Made by a program: the position numbers and the translations under genes. A DNA stretch of 64,000 nt from Eubacterium sp. (GTDB taxonomy: Bacteria; Bacillota; Clostridia; Lachnospirales; Lachnospiraceae), in NCBI GenBank assembly GCA_024684035.1, contig JAIKXQ010000038.1:28299-92298 (forward strand), given 5' to 3'. Every line of letters begins with the position of its first letter. Positions within the stretch are counted from its first letter, which is position 1. A model generated the notes under the pieces. The model did not search any database, was not told the DNA's origin, and was given only the letters and a program-made list of their open reading frames with translations. Positions 1-7,986 of the stretch are shown one piece after another.

Positions 1-10
1 ATATAAAAAG

Positions 11-150
11 AATGTCGCAAGCGACATTCTCGCGCCGAGCGCGGATGCAACGCATCTACATATCGCGCGAGTGCGCATCCTGCGGAGCGTTCTGGTATAG
101 GGATTGCGAAGCAATTTCCTATACCAGAACAAAGTCCGCAAGCGGACCTC
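11..150. repeat. Family I composite hairpin repeat, copy 1
   Basis: This is a string of adjacent palindromes: GAATGTCGC/GCGACATTC, a GC-rich CGCGC hairpin, then a long hairpin CTGGTATAGG...CCTATACCAG (about 92-127), then AGTCCGC/GCGGACT. The same order and much of the same sequence recurs at 30.67 kb. Here the long stem reads TGGTATAGG/CCTATACCA where other copies read TCTCATAGG/CCTATGAGA, so both arms have changed together. It lies immediately beyond the terminator of the minus-strand binding-protein gene. No coding capacity was seen. Confidence 0.8.
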
Positions 151-161
151 GCGCTTGATAC

Positions 162-205
162 AAGAGAAAATGGATGAGTGAACCCGCCACTCACCCATTT
201 TTCTC
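162..205 (-). terminator. Intrinsic terminator of first binding-protein gene
   Basis: The stem AATGGGTGAGTG/CACTCATCCATT followed by TTTTCTCTT on the minus strand lies 25 bases past the stop of the minus-strand gene at 231. The stem is also T-flanked on plus, so it could act in both directions. Confidence 0.7.
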
Positions 206-230
206 AAACATGAAATATAAGGAGGTTAGA

Positions 231-1652
231 TTATGATGCAGATGATGTAGCAGCTACGTCCTCTGCGGAATCTTCATGAGCCAGTTTCCACTGATCCGCC
301 CATCCTGTTACGAATGCCTCTTTGACTGCGTCCCAGTCTCCGGATCCGTCTGTGTATGCGGTAAGCGGAGCTACTACGTCTTTTCTCCAGTCGTCCACGT
401 TCGGTGTAGCGTTGAATGCCCATGCTACGGACTTGTTGTAGTTGTTTGCGCAAGCACTGAACTCGTTCTTCGGTGCGTAGTCATCTGTGAATGTATCGAA
501 AGGAGCGGAAAGTCCCATCGTCTCATTCATGGCTTTTCTTCCTGTGTCAGAAGTGATTACCCAGTTGAGGAAGTCCTCGGATGCCTTGATGTCCGCCTCG
601 GATGCTTTCGCATTGATTGCCCAGTGGTTCTCAGTACCTACGCAGAGACCCTGATTCTCATCATCTACGCCGAAGTAGATCGGGATCATAACCATCTCAT
701 CATTTGCTGTGAGATATCCGTTCTTTCCGTCTGCATCTTTGAGTGCGGAGAACTCCCAGTCACCGTTCTGATAGAAGACTGCCTGCTCCATACCGAACTC
801 CTGCTCTGCATTGTAGGTTCCGCCTGCGAGAGTCTTAGGATCAGCGCCGGAATCCTGTACGTACATATCCCAGACATTCTTGAACTGCTCAAGGTAGGTT
901 CCCTTGATCACTGCCTCACCGGCTGTAGGATCCTCAAGCTTGTCATCTACGAACTCGTAGTAGAGTGGAAGGTTTGCAAGGTGTCCGGAGAATCTCCAGG
1001 AAGATCCGTCATCCAGACCTGCAGATGTGAAAGCACCTTTAAGGTCATAGCCGAACTGGTTGTTGATGTCGTCCTTCTTCTGCTGGATGTCGTCAGCTAC
1101 TTTCTTCAGTGTATCGAAATCTTTGATGTCGTCGATGGATTTGATCACTGCTCCGTCCATGGTGCAGTAGTTATCCACGATGGTCTTGTTGACAATGATT
1201 CCGTATGCCTCGTAGCAGTTCGCGATACCTGCTGTCTTGCCGTTGTAGACAATGTCGAGAGAGTGATCGCTTACATGAGAGTAGAGATCTGTATCTTTGA
1301 GATCCATGGTGTAGTTATCCCATGTCTGGGCATCTGCGGAATTGCCGATGTTAAAGATGGTCGGTGCCTCGCTCTTTGCCATCTCGGACTGGAGTGTCGT
1401 CGCATACTGTCCGGCAGCGGCTGTCAGAACATTGACCTTTGTTCCGGTCTCCTCTGTATATGTCTTCGCCAGATCCTGCCATGCCTCATCGGCCTCCGGC
1501 TTGAAGTTGAGAAGGTATACACTTCCGTCACCGGAAGCTTCAGCCGGTGCTGATCCGGACGTCGCCTTCTCTGTAGTTGTGCTTCCACATCCTGCGATCA
1601 TGGAAGCTGCCATCGTTGTTCCCAGTACCAAACAAAGCACTTTCTTTTTCAT
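231..1652 (-). CDS. ABC transporter extracellular sugar-binding lipoprotein (family 1)
   Basis: This is a 473-residue family 1 solute-binding protein. Residues 1-22 form a lipoprotein signal peptide with a lipobox ending IAGC (Cys22), followed by a Ser/Thr/Gly-rich spacer. The rest has the alternating Trp- and Asp-rich pattern of carbohydrate-binding proteins. It would sit on the outer face of the membrane and hand a sugar to an ABC permease. A strong GGAGG site sits a few bases before the ATG. No permease gene is present between this gene and the left edge, where a terminator follows directly, so the permeases are either outside the window or encoded elsewhere. The upstream region carries three GAAAACGTTT-type palindromes, suggesting control by a LacI-family regulator. 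The specific sugar cannot be read from the sequence; the neighbouring galM hints at a galactose- or glucose-containing substrate. Confidence 0.85.
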   Translation of the reverse strand: MKKKVLCLVLGTTMAASMIAGCGSTTTEKATSGSAPAEASGDGSVYLLNFKPEADEAWQDLAKTYTEETGTKVNVLTAAAGQYATTLQSEMAKSEAPTIFNIGNSADAQTWDNYTMDLKDTDLYSHVSDHSLDIVYNGKTAGIANCYEAYGIIVNKTIVDNYCTMDGAVIKSIDDIKDFDTLKKVADDIQQKKDDINNQFGYDLKGAFTSAGLDDGSSWRFSGHLANLPLYYEFVDDKLEDPTAGEAVIKGTYLEQFKNVWDMYVQDSGADPKTLAGGTYNAEQEFGMEQAVFYQNGDWEFSALKDADGKNGYLTANDEMVMIPIYFGVDDENQGLCVGTENHWAINAKASEADIKASEDFLNWVITSDTGRKAMNETMGLSAPFDTFTDDYAPKNEFSACANNYNKSVAWAFNATPNVDDWRKDVVAPLTAYTDGSGDWDAVKEAFVTGWADQWKLAHEDSAEDVAATSSAS

Positions 1653-1694
1653 TTCTTCTTCCTCCTGAATACGTTTTTCATACTGTTACATTGT

Positions 1695-1792
1695 TTGAAA
1701 TCGTTTTCGCAATATTCTCCCAATCCTTTTAAAATAAGTATTGGAAACGTTTTCTATGATCAGAGAATAACATTGATTGGAAACGTTTTCAA
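1695..1792 (-). promoter_or_regulatory. Cluster of three LacI/CcpA-type operators
   Basis: There are three near-identical palindromes: TTGAAATCGTTTTCGCAA (1695-1712), TTGGAAACGTTTTC (1741-1754) and TTGGAAACGTTTTC (1777-1790). The central CG within AAACGTTT is typical of LacI-family and CcpA sites. The two outermost are exactly 36 bases apart, which would place bound dimers on a similar helix face. They lie upstream of the binding-protein gene (minus strand) and resemble the site before galM. Confidence 0.7.
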
Positions 1793-1873
1793 GTACCCAA
1801 AAGCATCTTCGGCACATTAGGGAATTCAGGGTCATTTCTTTTGTGCAGAACTGATAAAACAGAAGGGTCTCCG

Positions 1874-1925
1874 AAAAAAAGAGAAGAGGGCGACTGTGTT
1901 GACAGCCATCCTCTTCTCTCTTTTG
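1874..1925 (-). terminator. Terminator of galM
   Basis: The minus strand reads AAGAGAGAAGAGGATGGCTGT, a short loop, then ACAG..GCCCTCTTCTCTTTTTTTC. It is a long stem with a T tract, 17 bases past the galM stop. Confidence 0.85.
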
Positions 1926-1941
1926 TAATATGCGTTTCTCT

Positions 1942-3006
1942 TTAATTCTTTTTGTGTGCCTCACTGATGCTCAGCTTATATACCGTCCTTGAAACAAAGT
2001 TCTCGCCGGCCTTCAGGAAGGGTCTTGCAAAGCTCTCTGTGTTGAGGGCGTTCGGCGCGAACTGTGTCTCAAGCGCAAAGCCGGTTCTCGGAGCGTAGGC
2101 ACTTCCGCCTCTTCCGGTCTGCTTCTGAATAAAGTTTCCGGAGTAGAACTGTACGCCGGGAAGATCGGTGAAGACTTCGAGAGTAACTCCGTTATCCTCT
2201 GACCAGGACTCGGCCACCTTCTTCACCTCCCCCTTATTCGCTGCCACCACATAGTTCTGATCATATCCGTGCGCCGTCTGAATCTGACTGTCGTCGGAAT
2301 CGATGTCTGCGCCGATGCTCTTCGGCGTATTGAAATCATAGGCCGTTCCTTTTACATCAAGGTAGGTTCCGAAGGGAATTCCCTGATCATTGATCGGCGT
2401 GATCTGATCTGCGGAAATATGCAGAATCTGGGAGCAGATATCTCCGTTGCCCTCACCATTGAGATTGAAATACACGTGGTTTGTCAGATTGCACACCGTA
2501 TCCTGATCGGATTTTCCACTGTAATCAATAGCAAGGGATCCGTCTTCGGACAGGGTATAGGTGACTGTCACCTCCAGATTTCCCGGGAATCCCTGATCCG
2601 TATCCGGGGAGAACAGTCCGAAAGTCACGCTGTTTTTCTCCTCATTGACAGCCTCCGTCTTCCAGAGTCTCTTTCCGTAGAGATCCGGTCCGCTGTGAAG
2701 GTTGTTTCCGTTTTCATTTGCTGTCATTTTGTACTCTTTTCCATTGATGAAAAAAGCAGCTCCCGCGCAACGGTTCGCGTTTCTTCCTACGGTTGCGCCG
2801 AAAGAATCTCCGCCGGCCTCATAGCCTGCCGCGTCATCGTAGCCGAGAACGATGTCCGTCTTTTTTCCGTTTTCGTCCGAAACGCTGAACGACACCAGTG
2901 TTGCGCCGAAATCTGTGACTGTCGCCTCGCAGGCACCCGCTGTCAATGTATAGAGAGAAGCCTCCCCTTTCGAAGTACTTCCGAAACTTCTTTTTGTTAC
3001 ACTCAT
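1942..3006 (-). CDS. galM: Aldose 1-epimerase (mutarotase)
   Basis: This 354-residue protein interconverts the alpha and beta anomers of glucose, galactose and related aldoses. Recognisable family motifs in order: GATLVSF near the start, VGRNANRC around 73-80, NLHSGPDLYGKRLW around 102-115, NLTNHVYFNL (173-182, with the putative catalytic His177), LPGVQFYSGNF, and ALETQFAPNALN (Glu around 313 as the expected catalytic base). The length is usual for the family. It is transcribed towards the binding-protein gene but separated from it by a strong terminator, so the two are separate units with matching operator sequences rather than one operon. Confidence 0.93.
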   Translation of the reverse strand: MSVTKRSFGSTSKGEASLYTLTAGACEATVTDFGATLVSFSVSDENGKKTDIVLGYDDAAGYEAGGDSFGATVGRNANRCAGAAFFINGKEYKMTANENGNNLHSGPDLYGKRLWKTEAVNEEKNSVTFGLFSPDTDQGFPGNLEVTVTYTLSEDGSLAIDYSGKSDQDTVCNLTNHVYFNLNGEGNGDICSQILHISADQITPINDQGIPFGTYLDVKGTAYDFNTPKSIGADIDSDDSQIQTAHGYDQNYVVAANKGEVKKVAESWSEDNGVTLEVFTDLPGVQFYSGNFIQKQTGRGGSAYAPRTGFALETQFAPNALNTESFARPFLKAGENFVSRTVYKLSISEAHKKN

Positions 3007-3082
3007 ATCTTCCTCCTCAAGCCCTCAGGGCTTTGTCTGATTTTGAATTTAGATGCTCTTATTCTATCATCTCCGATATCGG

Positions 3083-3099
3083 TCGTAAACGTTTTCGTT
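3083..3099 (-). promoter_or_regulatory. LacI/CcpA-type operator upstream of galM
   Basis: The palindrome ACGAAAACGTTTACG lies about 80 bases upstream of the galM start and matches the operator core (GAAAACGTTT) in front of the binding-protein gene. Co-regulation by one LacI-family protein is an inference. Confidence 0.6.
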
Positions 3100-3173
3100 C
3101 CTGCGTCATTTTTTATTCAAATCAATTTGATTCAAATCATTCTGAATAAAAATGTTCTGAAAACCATAGATCT

Positions 3174-3388
3174 GCACGCAGGACGAAGATATGCACGCTC
3201 ACACGTCGTTTCGTCGTCAGCGCTGCGCCGCCTTTTTGTCGCCGATTCCGGAAAACTCGCGCACTTTTCAGCCTATTTATTCAAGTAATATTTGATGTGC
3301 GCTCAGACAGTCCTCCACCGGCGACGCTATGCTCGCGCTTCCTTCCTCAACTTCCTACTGTTCGCGTACATGTCTTCGCCCTGCGTGC
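3174..3388. repeat. Family II MITE-like element, copy A
   Basis: The ends GCACGCAGGACGAAGAT and (reverse complement of the right end) GCACGCAGGGCGAAGAC form terminal inverted repeats. Inside are the family core segments ACACGTCG..TCGTC.TCAGCGCT.CGCCGCC and GCTATGCTCGCGCTTCC, plus a central hairpin with CTCGCGCAC/GTGCGCT. The element lies in the 443-base gap between galM and the small membrane-protein gene, just past that gene's terminator. There is no convincing ORF. Confidence 0.8.
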
Positions 3389-3413
3389 CGCAAATCTTAT
3401 AACACTTCATAGC

Positions 3414-3449
3414 AAAAGCCGATCGCAGTTATCCACGATCGGCTTTTTG
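3414..3449 (-). terminator. Terminator of small membrane-protein gene
   Basis: The perfect stem AAAAGCCGATCG/CGATCGGCTTTT has T tracts on both sides, directly past the stop at 3457. Confidence 0.85.
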
Positions 3450-3456
3450 TCAATTA

Positions 3457-3813
3457 TTATCGAACGACAAAATGTCTTCTCACAATCAGGAATCCATAGA
3501 AGAACCAGATATAGAAATACCATAGTACCAGAGTAATCGCCGGATATTCCATCGAGGCAAGTTTCATGATCACTGCGACGACAATGATAGCCAGCGAGAA
3601 CAGATGGATCCAGATGGTTTTCTCTTTCCGGTCTGTAATCAGATGCAGGATTGTCGCCGGCATGAAGGAATAGTCCATACAGATGACAAGTATTCCGACA
3701 AAGTCGTACCATTTCAGAGTCATGCCCTCGTAAAATACGCCGCAAATCGCAAGTGTAGTTGCGACAAATACTACGATATCTATAATGCCTGTGATCTTTC
3801 GAATTATTCCCAT
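3457..3813 (-). CDS. Small integral membrane protein, unknown function
   Basis: The protein is about 118 residues with four hydrophobic segments and short charged loops. I prefer the ATG at 3813 (MGIIRKITGIID) over the track's 3831, because a GAGGAGCGAGGAG ribosome site sits just before it. The overlapping 150-residue frame (3407..3859) lacks such a start and is not membrane-like. It is the second gene after the flavodoxin, 69 bases downstream, so the two probably share a transcript. I do not recognise the family. Confidence 0.65.
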   Translation of the reverse strand: MGIIRKITGIIDIVVFVATTLAICGVFYEGMTLKWYDFVGILVICMDYSFMPATILHLITDRKEKTIWIHLFSLAIIVVAVIMKLASMEYPAITLVLWYFYIWFFYGFLIVRRHFVVR

Positions 3814-3882
3814 TGTCTCCTCGCTCCTCATTTCTTCTTGCGGCTCCCGGGCAAATCATGCCCTTCTTTGAGTAATTTCAAC

Positions 3883-4407
3883 TCACGCCAGAATATAGTC
3901 AACGACCGGCTGAATGTATTTCACATCGGAGCTGTCGAAGGAGTGACCATAGGTCTCGCCCAATTCTCTCTGCTTCTCGTCCTTGCTCTTTTTCAGGGAG
4001 TTTGCGAATGCCTTCATCACGAGTCTGGACGGGAGATTCATTTTCTCATAGTTGATTCCTCCCTGACAGTAGAAGGTCTTGATGTAGGTGCGCTGCTCGT
4101 CGGTGAGAAGATTCTTCAGCGCTGTCTCTGCATGAGGATCGCCGACCGGACCGGCGCCTACCGCTACCACAGCAAGGTGTTTATCTTTCCAGTCCTTTGC
4201 CCGATCCAGGAACCAGTTTGCCTTTACAACTTTTCCGGCCATGAACCATCCGGCGTACACGATAGCCTCGTATGCGTCGAAGAAGCTGCTCTCCTTTTTC
4301 TGCACGTCTTTTACGTCAAACAAATCCGCGCTCATTCGCTCGGAAAGCCACCCGGCATATTTCTTTGTAAAGCCTGTCTGTGATGTATAGATTACCAATG
4401 TCTTCAT
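3883..4407 (-). CDS. Flavodoxin-domain protein
   Basis: This 174-residue protein opens with the flavodoxin signature MKTLVIYTSQTGFTKKYA, where the TSQTGFT loop (8-14) is the expected FMN phosphate-binding loop. Further blocks (YEAIVYAGWFMAGKVVKANWFL, VVAVGAGPVGDP) fit the flavodoxin fold and resemble the protoporphyrinogen-oxidase (HemG-like) flavodoxin branch. It would be a cytoplasmic FMN electron carrier or quinone/NAD(P)H oxidoreductase; the partner is not evident. It probably heads a two-gene unit with the small membrane protein. Confidence 0.8.
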   Translation of the reverse strand: MKTLVIYTSQTGFTKKYAGWLSERMSADLFDVKDVQKKESSFFDAYEAIVYAGWFMAGKVVKANWFLDRAKDWKDKHLAVVAVGAGPVGDPHAETALKNLLTDEQRTYIKTFYCQGGINYEKMNLPSRLVMKAFANSLKKSKDEKQRELGETYGHSFDSSDVKYIQPVVDYILA

Positions 4408-4514
4408 TCTCGCACACCCCTTTCAAAATCATTACTCGTTCTATCTTATTGTTCTTTATGATATATGCGCAGAAACAAATTGTCCATATCAAATTCCAGA
4501 TACGATTCCTTATC

Positions 4515-4547
4515 ACCCAAAAAACCGCCGACCTTTCGGCCGACGGC
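4515..4547 (-). terminator. Terminator of second binding-protein gene
   Basis: The minus strand reads CCGTCGGCC-GAAA-GGTCGGCGG followed by TTTTTTGGG. The GAAA tetraloop, fully paired stem and T tract make a good intrinsic terminator about 100 bases past the stop at 4645. Confidence 0.8.
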
Positions 4548-4644
4548 AACATACGTTATGCACCTTTTCAGGTTTCCTTTTTATTATTATCCACGAACGT
4601 AGATTCGTCCCGTTGATTACGAGCGTCCATTTCTCCATCGATCC

Positions 4645-5871
4645 TCAGTCGTAGAGATTCGGAGCAATGGTATCGTCGTTCATATTGTCCGCATTGTACC
4701 AGTAACCGGCTGTGGGAACGTCTTCAAGGGTTGCCCCGTTGGCTGCGGCGGTCAGCGCATAGAGTGTATAGTATCCCATCATCAGAGGCGACTGGGTGAC
4801 AGCGCCGTAAAGCGTCCTGTCCGCGACAGCATTCTTGACTATGGAACCGGCGTCGAAGCCGACACCGATGACGTCTCCGTTTTCTGCATCGGTTCCGAGG
4901 ACAGAAAGACTGGCGTCTGCCGCAAGGATCCCTTCTGTTGCAGTCTGATTAGATCCGAAGATCGCGATAGTATCGTCTTTGGAAAGAATTGTTTGAGCCT
5001 CTGTGGCACAGAGTTCCACTGTAGTCTGTTCCGGAACCGAAACCTCGATGATGACATCTACGTCCCCTTTGTCAGCTCCCTCTACCGCGTTCACATAGAA
5101 CTCGTTTCCTTCTACGGCAACAGTCTTTCCGTCCTTCTGAAGCAACATGATCATCTCGTTGAGAAAACCGAGTCCTCTCTGCTGAATGTTCAGCGCGGAG
5201 GCATCCTGATTCACTTCGCCGATTCGTACCGTTCCCTTCGCTCCCGCAATCACATCCTTGATTGCTTCATACATATTGTCGGCGGCTGTAGCCCCTGCCG
5301 CGCCATTGTCCGTCGTCACCGTACACACGATGGAGCCGTCCGGAGCATCCGCAACGCCCGTATCAAAGGCAACCACCGGTATCTTCTGATCCGCGCAGTC
5401 CTGAAGAGAAGGAATGACTGCTGTTGTATCACAGGCTGCCAGTCCGATTCCCGCCGGTCTGGAGGCAATCGCTCTGTTGAGCATATTCACCTGATCCGCG
5501 ATATCGGAATCCGACTCCGGACCCTCGGCCTTATAGGTAACACCGAGCTCAGATGCGGCATAATCCATTCCCTTAATCGCCGCCTGCCAGTAGGTGGACT
5601 GGAAGGATTTCACAATCACAGGAAAATCATAAGCAGAATCCGCATTGATACCTTCGAACTGTACCGGAATATCCTCAGAGCCAGCCGCCCCGGATTCCTG
5701 AGAAACCGAACTTTCGTCTTCACTCCAGGAAAAAGCTTCCAGACTCTCTGCAGATTCCGTTCGACTTGATTCCTTTCCCCCGGATCCGGAAGAACCTCCC
5801 GTCCCGCATCCGGCCAAAAGTGAAGCAGTCATTGCTGTACTAAGTATAGCTGCCATTATTTTCTTCTTCAT
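4645..5871 (-). CDS. Ribose-type periplasmic sugar-binding lipoprotein (PBP1 fold)
   Basis: The protein is 408 residues from the preferred ATG at 5871, which gives a clean lipoprotein signal (MKKKIMAAILSTAMTASLLAGC, shown in part) and has GAGGAGG just upstream; the track's 5898 start adds nine acidic residues before it. After a Ser/Gly-rich linker the sequence follows the type 1 sugar-binding family (FPVIVKSFQSTYWQAAIKGM, then the PAGIGLAACDT and IPVVAFDTGV blocks, and near the end VIGVGFDAGS). Such proteins bind ribose, galactose, xylose or autoinducer-2 for ABC import, or present ligand to a sensor. No ATPase or permease lies beside it, so it is an orphan here. An operator-like AAACGTTT lies 25 bases upstream. 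Confidence 0.85.
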   Translation of the reverse strand: MKKKIMAAILSTAMTASLLAGCGTGGSSGSGGKESSRTESAESLEAFSWSEDESSVSQESGAAGSEDIPVQFEGINADSAYDFPVIVKSFQSTYWQAAIKGMDYAASELGVTYKAEGPESDSDIADQVNMLNRAIASRPAGIGLAACDTTAVIPSLQDCADQKIPVVAFDTGVADAPDGSIVCTVTTDNGAAGATAADNMYEAIKDVIAGAKGTVRIGEVNQDASALNIQQRGLGFLNEMIMLLQKDGKTVAVEGNEFYVNAVEGADKGDVDVIIEVSVPEQTTVELCATEAQTILSKDDTIAIFGSNQTATEGILAADASLSVLGTDAENGDVIGVGFDAGSIVKNAVADRTLYGAVTQSPLMMGYYTLYALTAAANGATLEDVPTAGYWYNADNMNDDTIAPNLYD

Positions 5872-5895
5872 CTCCGCTTCCTCCTCGTCCACACA

Positions 5896-5912
5896 CATTC
5901 AAACGTTTCACA
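5896..5912 (-). promoter_or_regulatory. LacI/CcpA-like operator before second binding-protein gene
   Basis: TGTGAAACGTTTGAATGT on the minus strand has the AAACGTTT core with flanking dyad, upstream of the start at 5871. It resembles both cre sites and other LacI-family sites. Confidence 0.5.
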
Positions 5913-6011
5913 CTATTTTTATTATAAACTTTTCGGCGGAATATGCAACTCTACGTATACAAATCTGTAAAAACAGAAAAAAAGAGCACCGGCTTTCACC
6001 GATACTCTCCC

Positions 6012-6110
6012 GTACGTGAAGCTTCACACGACTGAAGTCGCGTGCTTCCATACCCGTTTTTCTAAGATATGGACTCATTGACTACATATACGGTCTGGCA
6101 CCGAAGCATC
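6012..6110 (-). ncRNA. Putative omega/reRNA at the tnpB 3' end
   Basis: TnpB nucleases use a guide RNA transcribed from the 3' end of tnpB through the right-end hairpin, with the guide supplied by flanking DNA. The segment after the tnpB stop contains the structured GAAGCACGCGACT...AGTCGTG end, as expected. The exact 5' limit, which normally overlaps tnpB, cannot be seen. Confidence 0.4.
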
Positions 6111-7449
6111 ACACCGCAGCGTGAAGTTCTGCATCCAAACTAATGAGTGTAGACAATGTGCATGTGCTTCTATGCACGGCCTCTGGAACTTTTGCCAGAA
6201 GTCGCTGCCCATCCGTCGCCGGAAGGGACTTTATGATCTCACGAATAAAATATCTTGCTCCGATGTTATAGGAGGCATTTAAGTCACAGCTATACAGCTT
6301 TCCTGTTGGAAATTCGCACAGACCGTAGTTCCCTCGTGTCTTGCTGGACTCGTTTCCGCGTAAGACCCTGCCGGAGCCATCGAACGCAAATCTTGATGTT
6401 CCCCAGGCATTGACTCTTGCGATACGGATCCCGCACCTGTGTGCCTTGTCTGTTACCATAGACTGCACATAGCGGGCTTTCCACAGATGGAGTCTCATTT
6501 TCTTCGCGCCGTGCGTACGTCCGCCAAGATCAAGGTGCTCAAATACAATCGCATCCGCATGACATTCGACCGCCAGATCCATGATAAAGTGAGCTGTTTT
6601 TACTGCGATGTCATCATTCACACCGCAGACCAGCTTCCATTGTCTGGAAAGCTTCCGCACCCCGTGACGTTGTGATTTCTTTACACGATCGATCTTGCGC
6701 TTCAGAGAGTCGTATTCTCTCGCCAGGCGAAAAAAACGTCTGCCGAGGACCGTGCCATCTGCGCGCATGACCGAACATGTGCAGGCATTGTTTAACCCGA
6801 GATCAACAGCAAGAACAGTTTGATCAAACACTTCCGTATGGTTAAGTTCTGTTTTCTCCTCAAATGCAAAATCGAGAAACCACTGTTTCCCTCGTTTCTG
6901 CAACGTTGGTACACACTCTTTTCTGGAAACACAGTGTTTTTTGACATAGTCAACATCCGTCTTGCGAAGCGAAACCGAAATCCAGTCCCACGTATTGTGG
7001 TAGAAAACTTTGAGCTTTGCTTTATATTCATCCGTTCGTAGGAACATGTTCCCTTTATACATGGCAGGATAGATACATCCGGCCTTCGGAATGGAAGGTG
7101 CGCACCCTCTTTGTCCTGGATCAGCTGATTCCCACTTTTTCAGATTTGACTGATACGAGCTTACCTTTCCATATCCTTCCGCGATCGCAGCTCTTCTGAG
7201 GTAGGAGGGAAATTTATAGAACTCCATGCCAAAGTCGTACCGCACAACAGGTCGGTTTTTTGTCATCACACTGAAACCTTCCGCCAGCTGTACTGCTTGC
7301 TTCTGGTTGGAACACTGAGCAAATTGATCCCATTCGTTGAGGATGACTTGGATATAGAAATCCACAGCTCTGCGATACAAGCGGATCGTATCTTTGAAAA
7401 TGTGATTGTATTCCTTGATTTTCACGGAATACGTAGACATGATCTTCAT
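6109..7449 (-). CDS. tnpB: TnpB, RuvC-like RNA-guided nuclease of IS200/IS605
   Basis: This 446-residue protein has all three RuvC acidic residues: Asp216 in LAVDLGLNN, Glu304 in IVFEHLD and Asp389 in SCDLNASYNIGAR. The helical N-terminal half matches OrfB proteins. The zinc-ribbon positions, usually two CxxC pairs between the second and third RuvC motifs, are replaced by FAFDGSG and LCEFPTGK, so zinc is probably not bound; I recall this variant being common in Clostridia. Family members cut DNA next to a transposon-associated motif with an RNA guide and help the element persist. The gene begins 21 bases after the tnpA stop. Confidence 0.9.
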   Translation of the reverse strand: MKIMSTYSVKIKEYNHIFKDTIRLYRRAVDFYIQVILNEWDQFAQCSNQKQAVQLAEGFSVMTKNRPVVRYDFGMEFYKFPSYLRRAAIAEGYGKVSSYQSNLKKWESADPGQRGCAPSIPKAGCIYPAMYKGNMFLRTDEYKAKLKVFYHNTWDWISVSLRKTDVDYVKKHCVSRKECVPTLQKRGKQWFLDFAFEEKTELNHTEVFDQTVLAVDLGLNNACTCSVMRADGTVLGRRFFRLAREYDSLKRKIDRVKKSQRHGVRKLSRQWKLVCGVNDDIAVKTAHFIMDLAVECHADAIVFEHLDLGGRTHGAKKMRLHLWKARYVQSMVTDKAHRCGIRIARVNAWGTSRFAFDGSGRVLRGNESSKTRGNYGLCEFPTGKLYSCDLNASYNIGARYFIREIIKSLPATDGQRLLAKVPEAVHRSTCTLSTLISLDAELHAAV

Positions 7450-7470
7450 ATCGCAGAGCCTCCTTTCCCG

Positions 7471-7899
7471 TCAACGATCTTTCTGAGAATCTATGTACTG
7501 TTTAACTTGGTCAAAACTTCGGTCACTGACCGTTACAATACAGTAGGACGGATTCCACAGGTGTTCGCCCCAAAGCTGTTTTTTTAAATCCGGATGATTC
7601 ATGAACAACCATCTTGCAGTATTCCCTTTTAATATTTTGATCATATCGGATGGGAAAAACTGCGGTTTACAGTCAACAAGAAGATGAATGTGATCTGGCA
7701 TAACTTCCATGGCTATGATCGAAAAAGCGTATTCTTTCGCCATATGATTGAGATATCCTTTAATCTCCTCGTCGATCCCATGGACCAGAATTTTCTTTCT
7801 GTATTTCGTACACCACACAATATGATATTGCAGAGAATACACATATCCCCTACCATATGTAAGCTTTGAATCATTTGTATTAGAGATCACTTTATCCAT
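7471..7899 (-). CDS. tnpA: IS200/IS605 Y1 transposase TnpA
   Basis: This 142-residue protein carries the HUH motif at His70-Ile-His72 (MPDHIHLLV) and the likely nucleophile Tyr135 in VKQYIDSQ near the C terminus. Its length and layout match TnpA enzymes, which excise and insert single-stranded DNA as dimers acting on the end hairpins. It lies directly upstream of tnpB. No frameshift or internal stop was seen, so the element may still be able to move. Confidence 0.93.
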   Translation of the reverse strand: MDKVISNTNDSKLTYGRGYVYSLQYHIVWCTKYRKKILVHGIDEEIKGYLNHMAKEYAFSIIAMEVMPDHIHLLVDCKPQFFPSDMIKILKGNTARWLFMNHPDLKKQLWGEHLWNPSYCIVTVSDRSFDQVKQYIDSQKDR

Positions 7900-7986
7900 A
7901 TAATTATGATACCATATGTAGACTAAAAATAAAAGAAGTGGCGGCTAACTCACGACTGAAGTCACGAGAATGCGCCGCCACATTTT

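Larger units (their letters stand above)
6012..7984 (-). mobile_element. IS200/IS605-type insertion element with tnpA and tnpB
   Basis: The element carries a Y1 transposase (tnpA) followed by tnpB on the same strand. Both ends hold imperfect hairpins sharing the core CACGACTGAAGTC: at about 6016-6050 (GAAGC..CGACTGAAGTCG..GCTTC) and about 7938-7982 (GTGGCGGC...CACGACTGAAGTCACGAG...CCGCCAC). Subterminal hairpins without terminal inverted repeats are expected for this family, whose single-stranded circles are cut by a HUH tyrosine enzyme. The boundaries are approximate because the target tetranucleotide cannot be fixed by eye. Both genes look complete. Confidence 0.85.

Noticed and set aside
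276-1553. 425-residue plus-strand ORF opposite the first binding protein
   Set aside because: Cys/Val-rich shadow frame with no motif; the minus-strand protein has a clear lipoprotein signal.
3174-3388. Family II element as an insertion sequence
   Set aside because: There is no transposase frame, and the end sequences differ between copies, so it is not an autonomous IS.
3407-3859. 150-residue alternative minus frame
   Set aside because: It overlaps the 118-residue membrane protein, which has a better ribosome site and coherent hydrophobic helices; this frame also enters the terminator.
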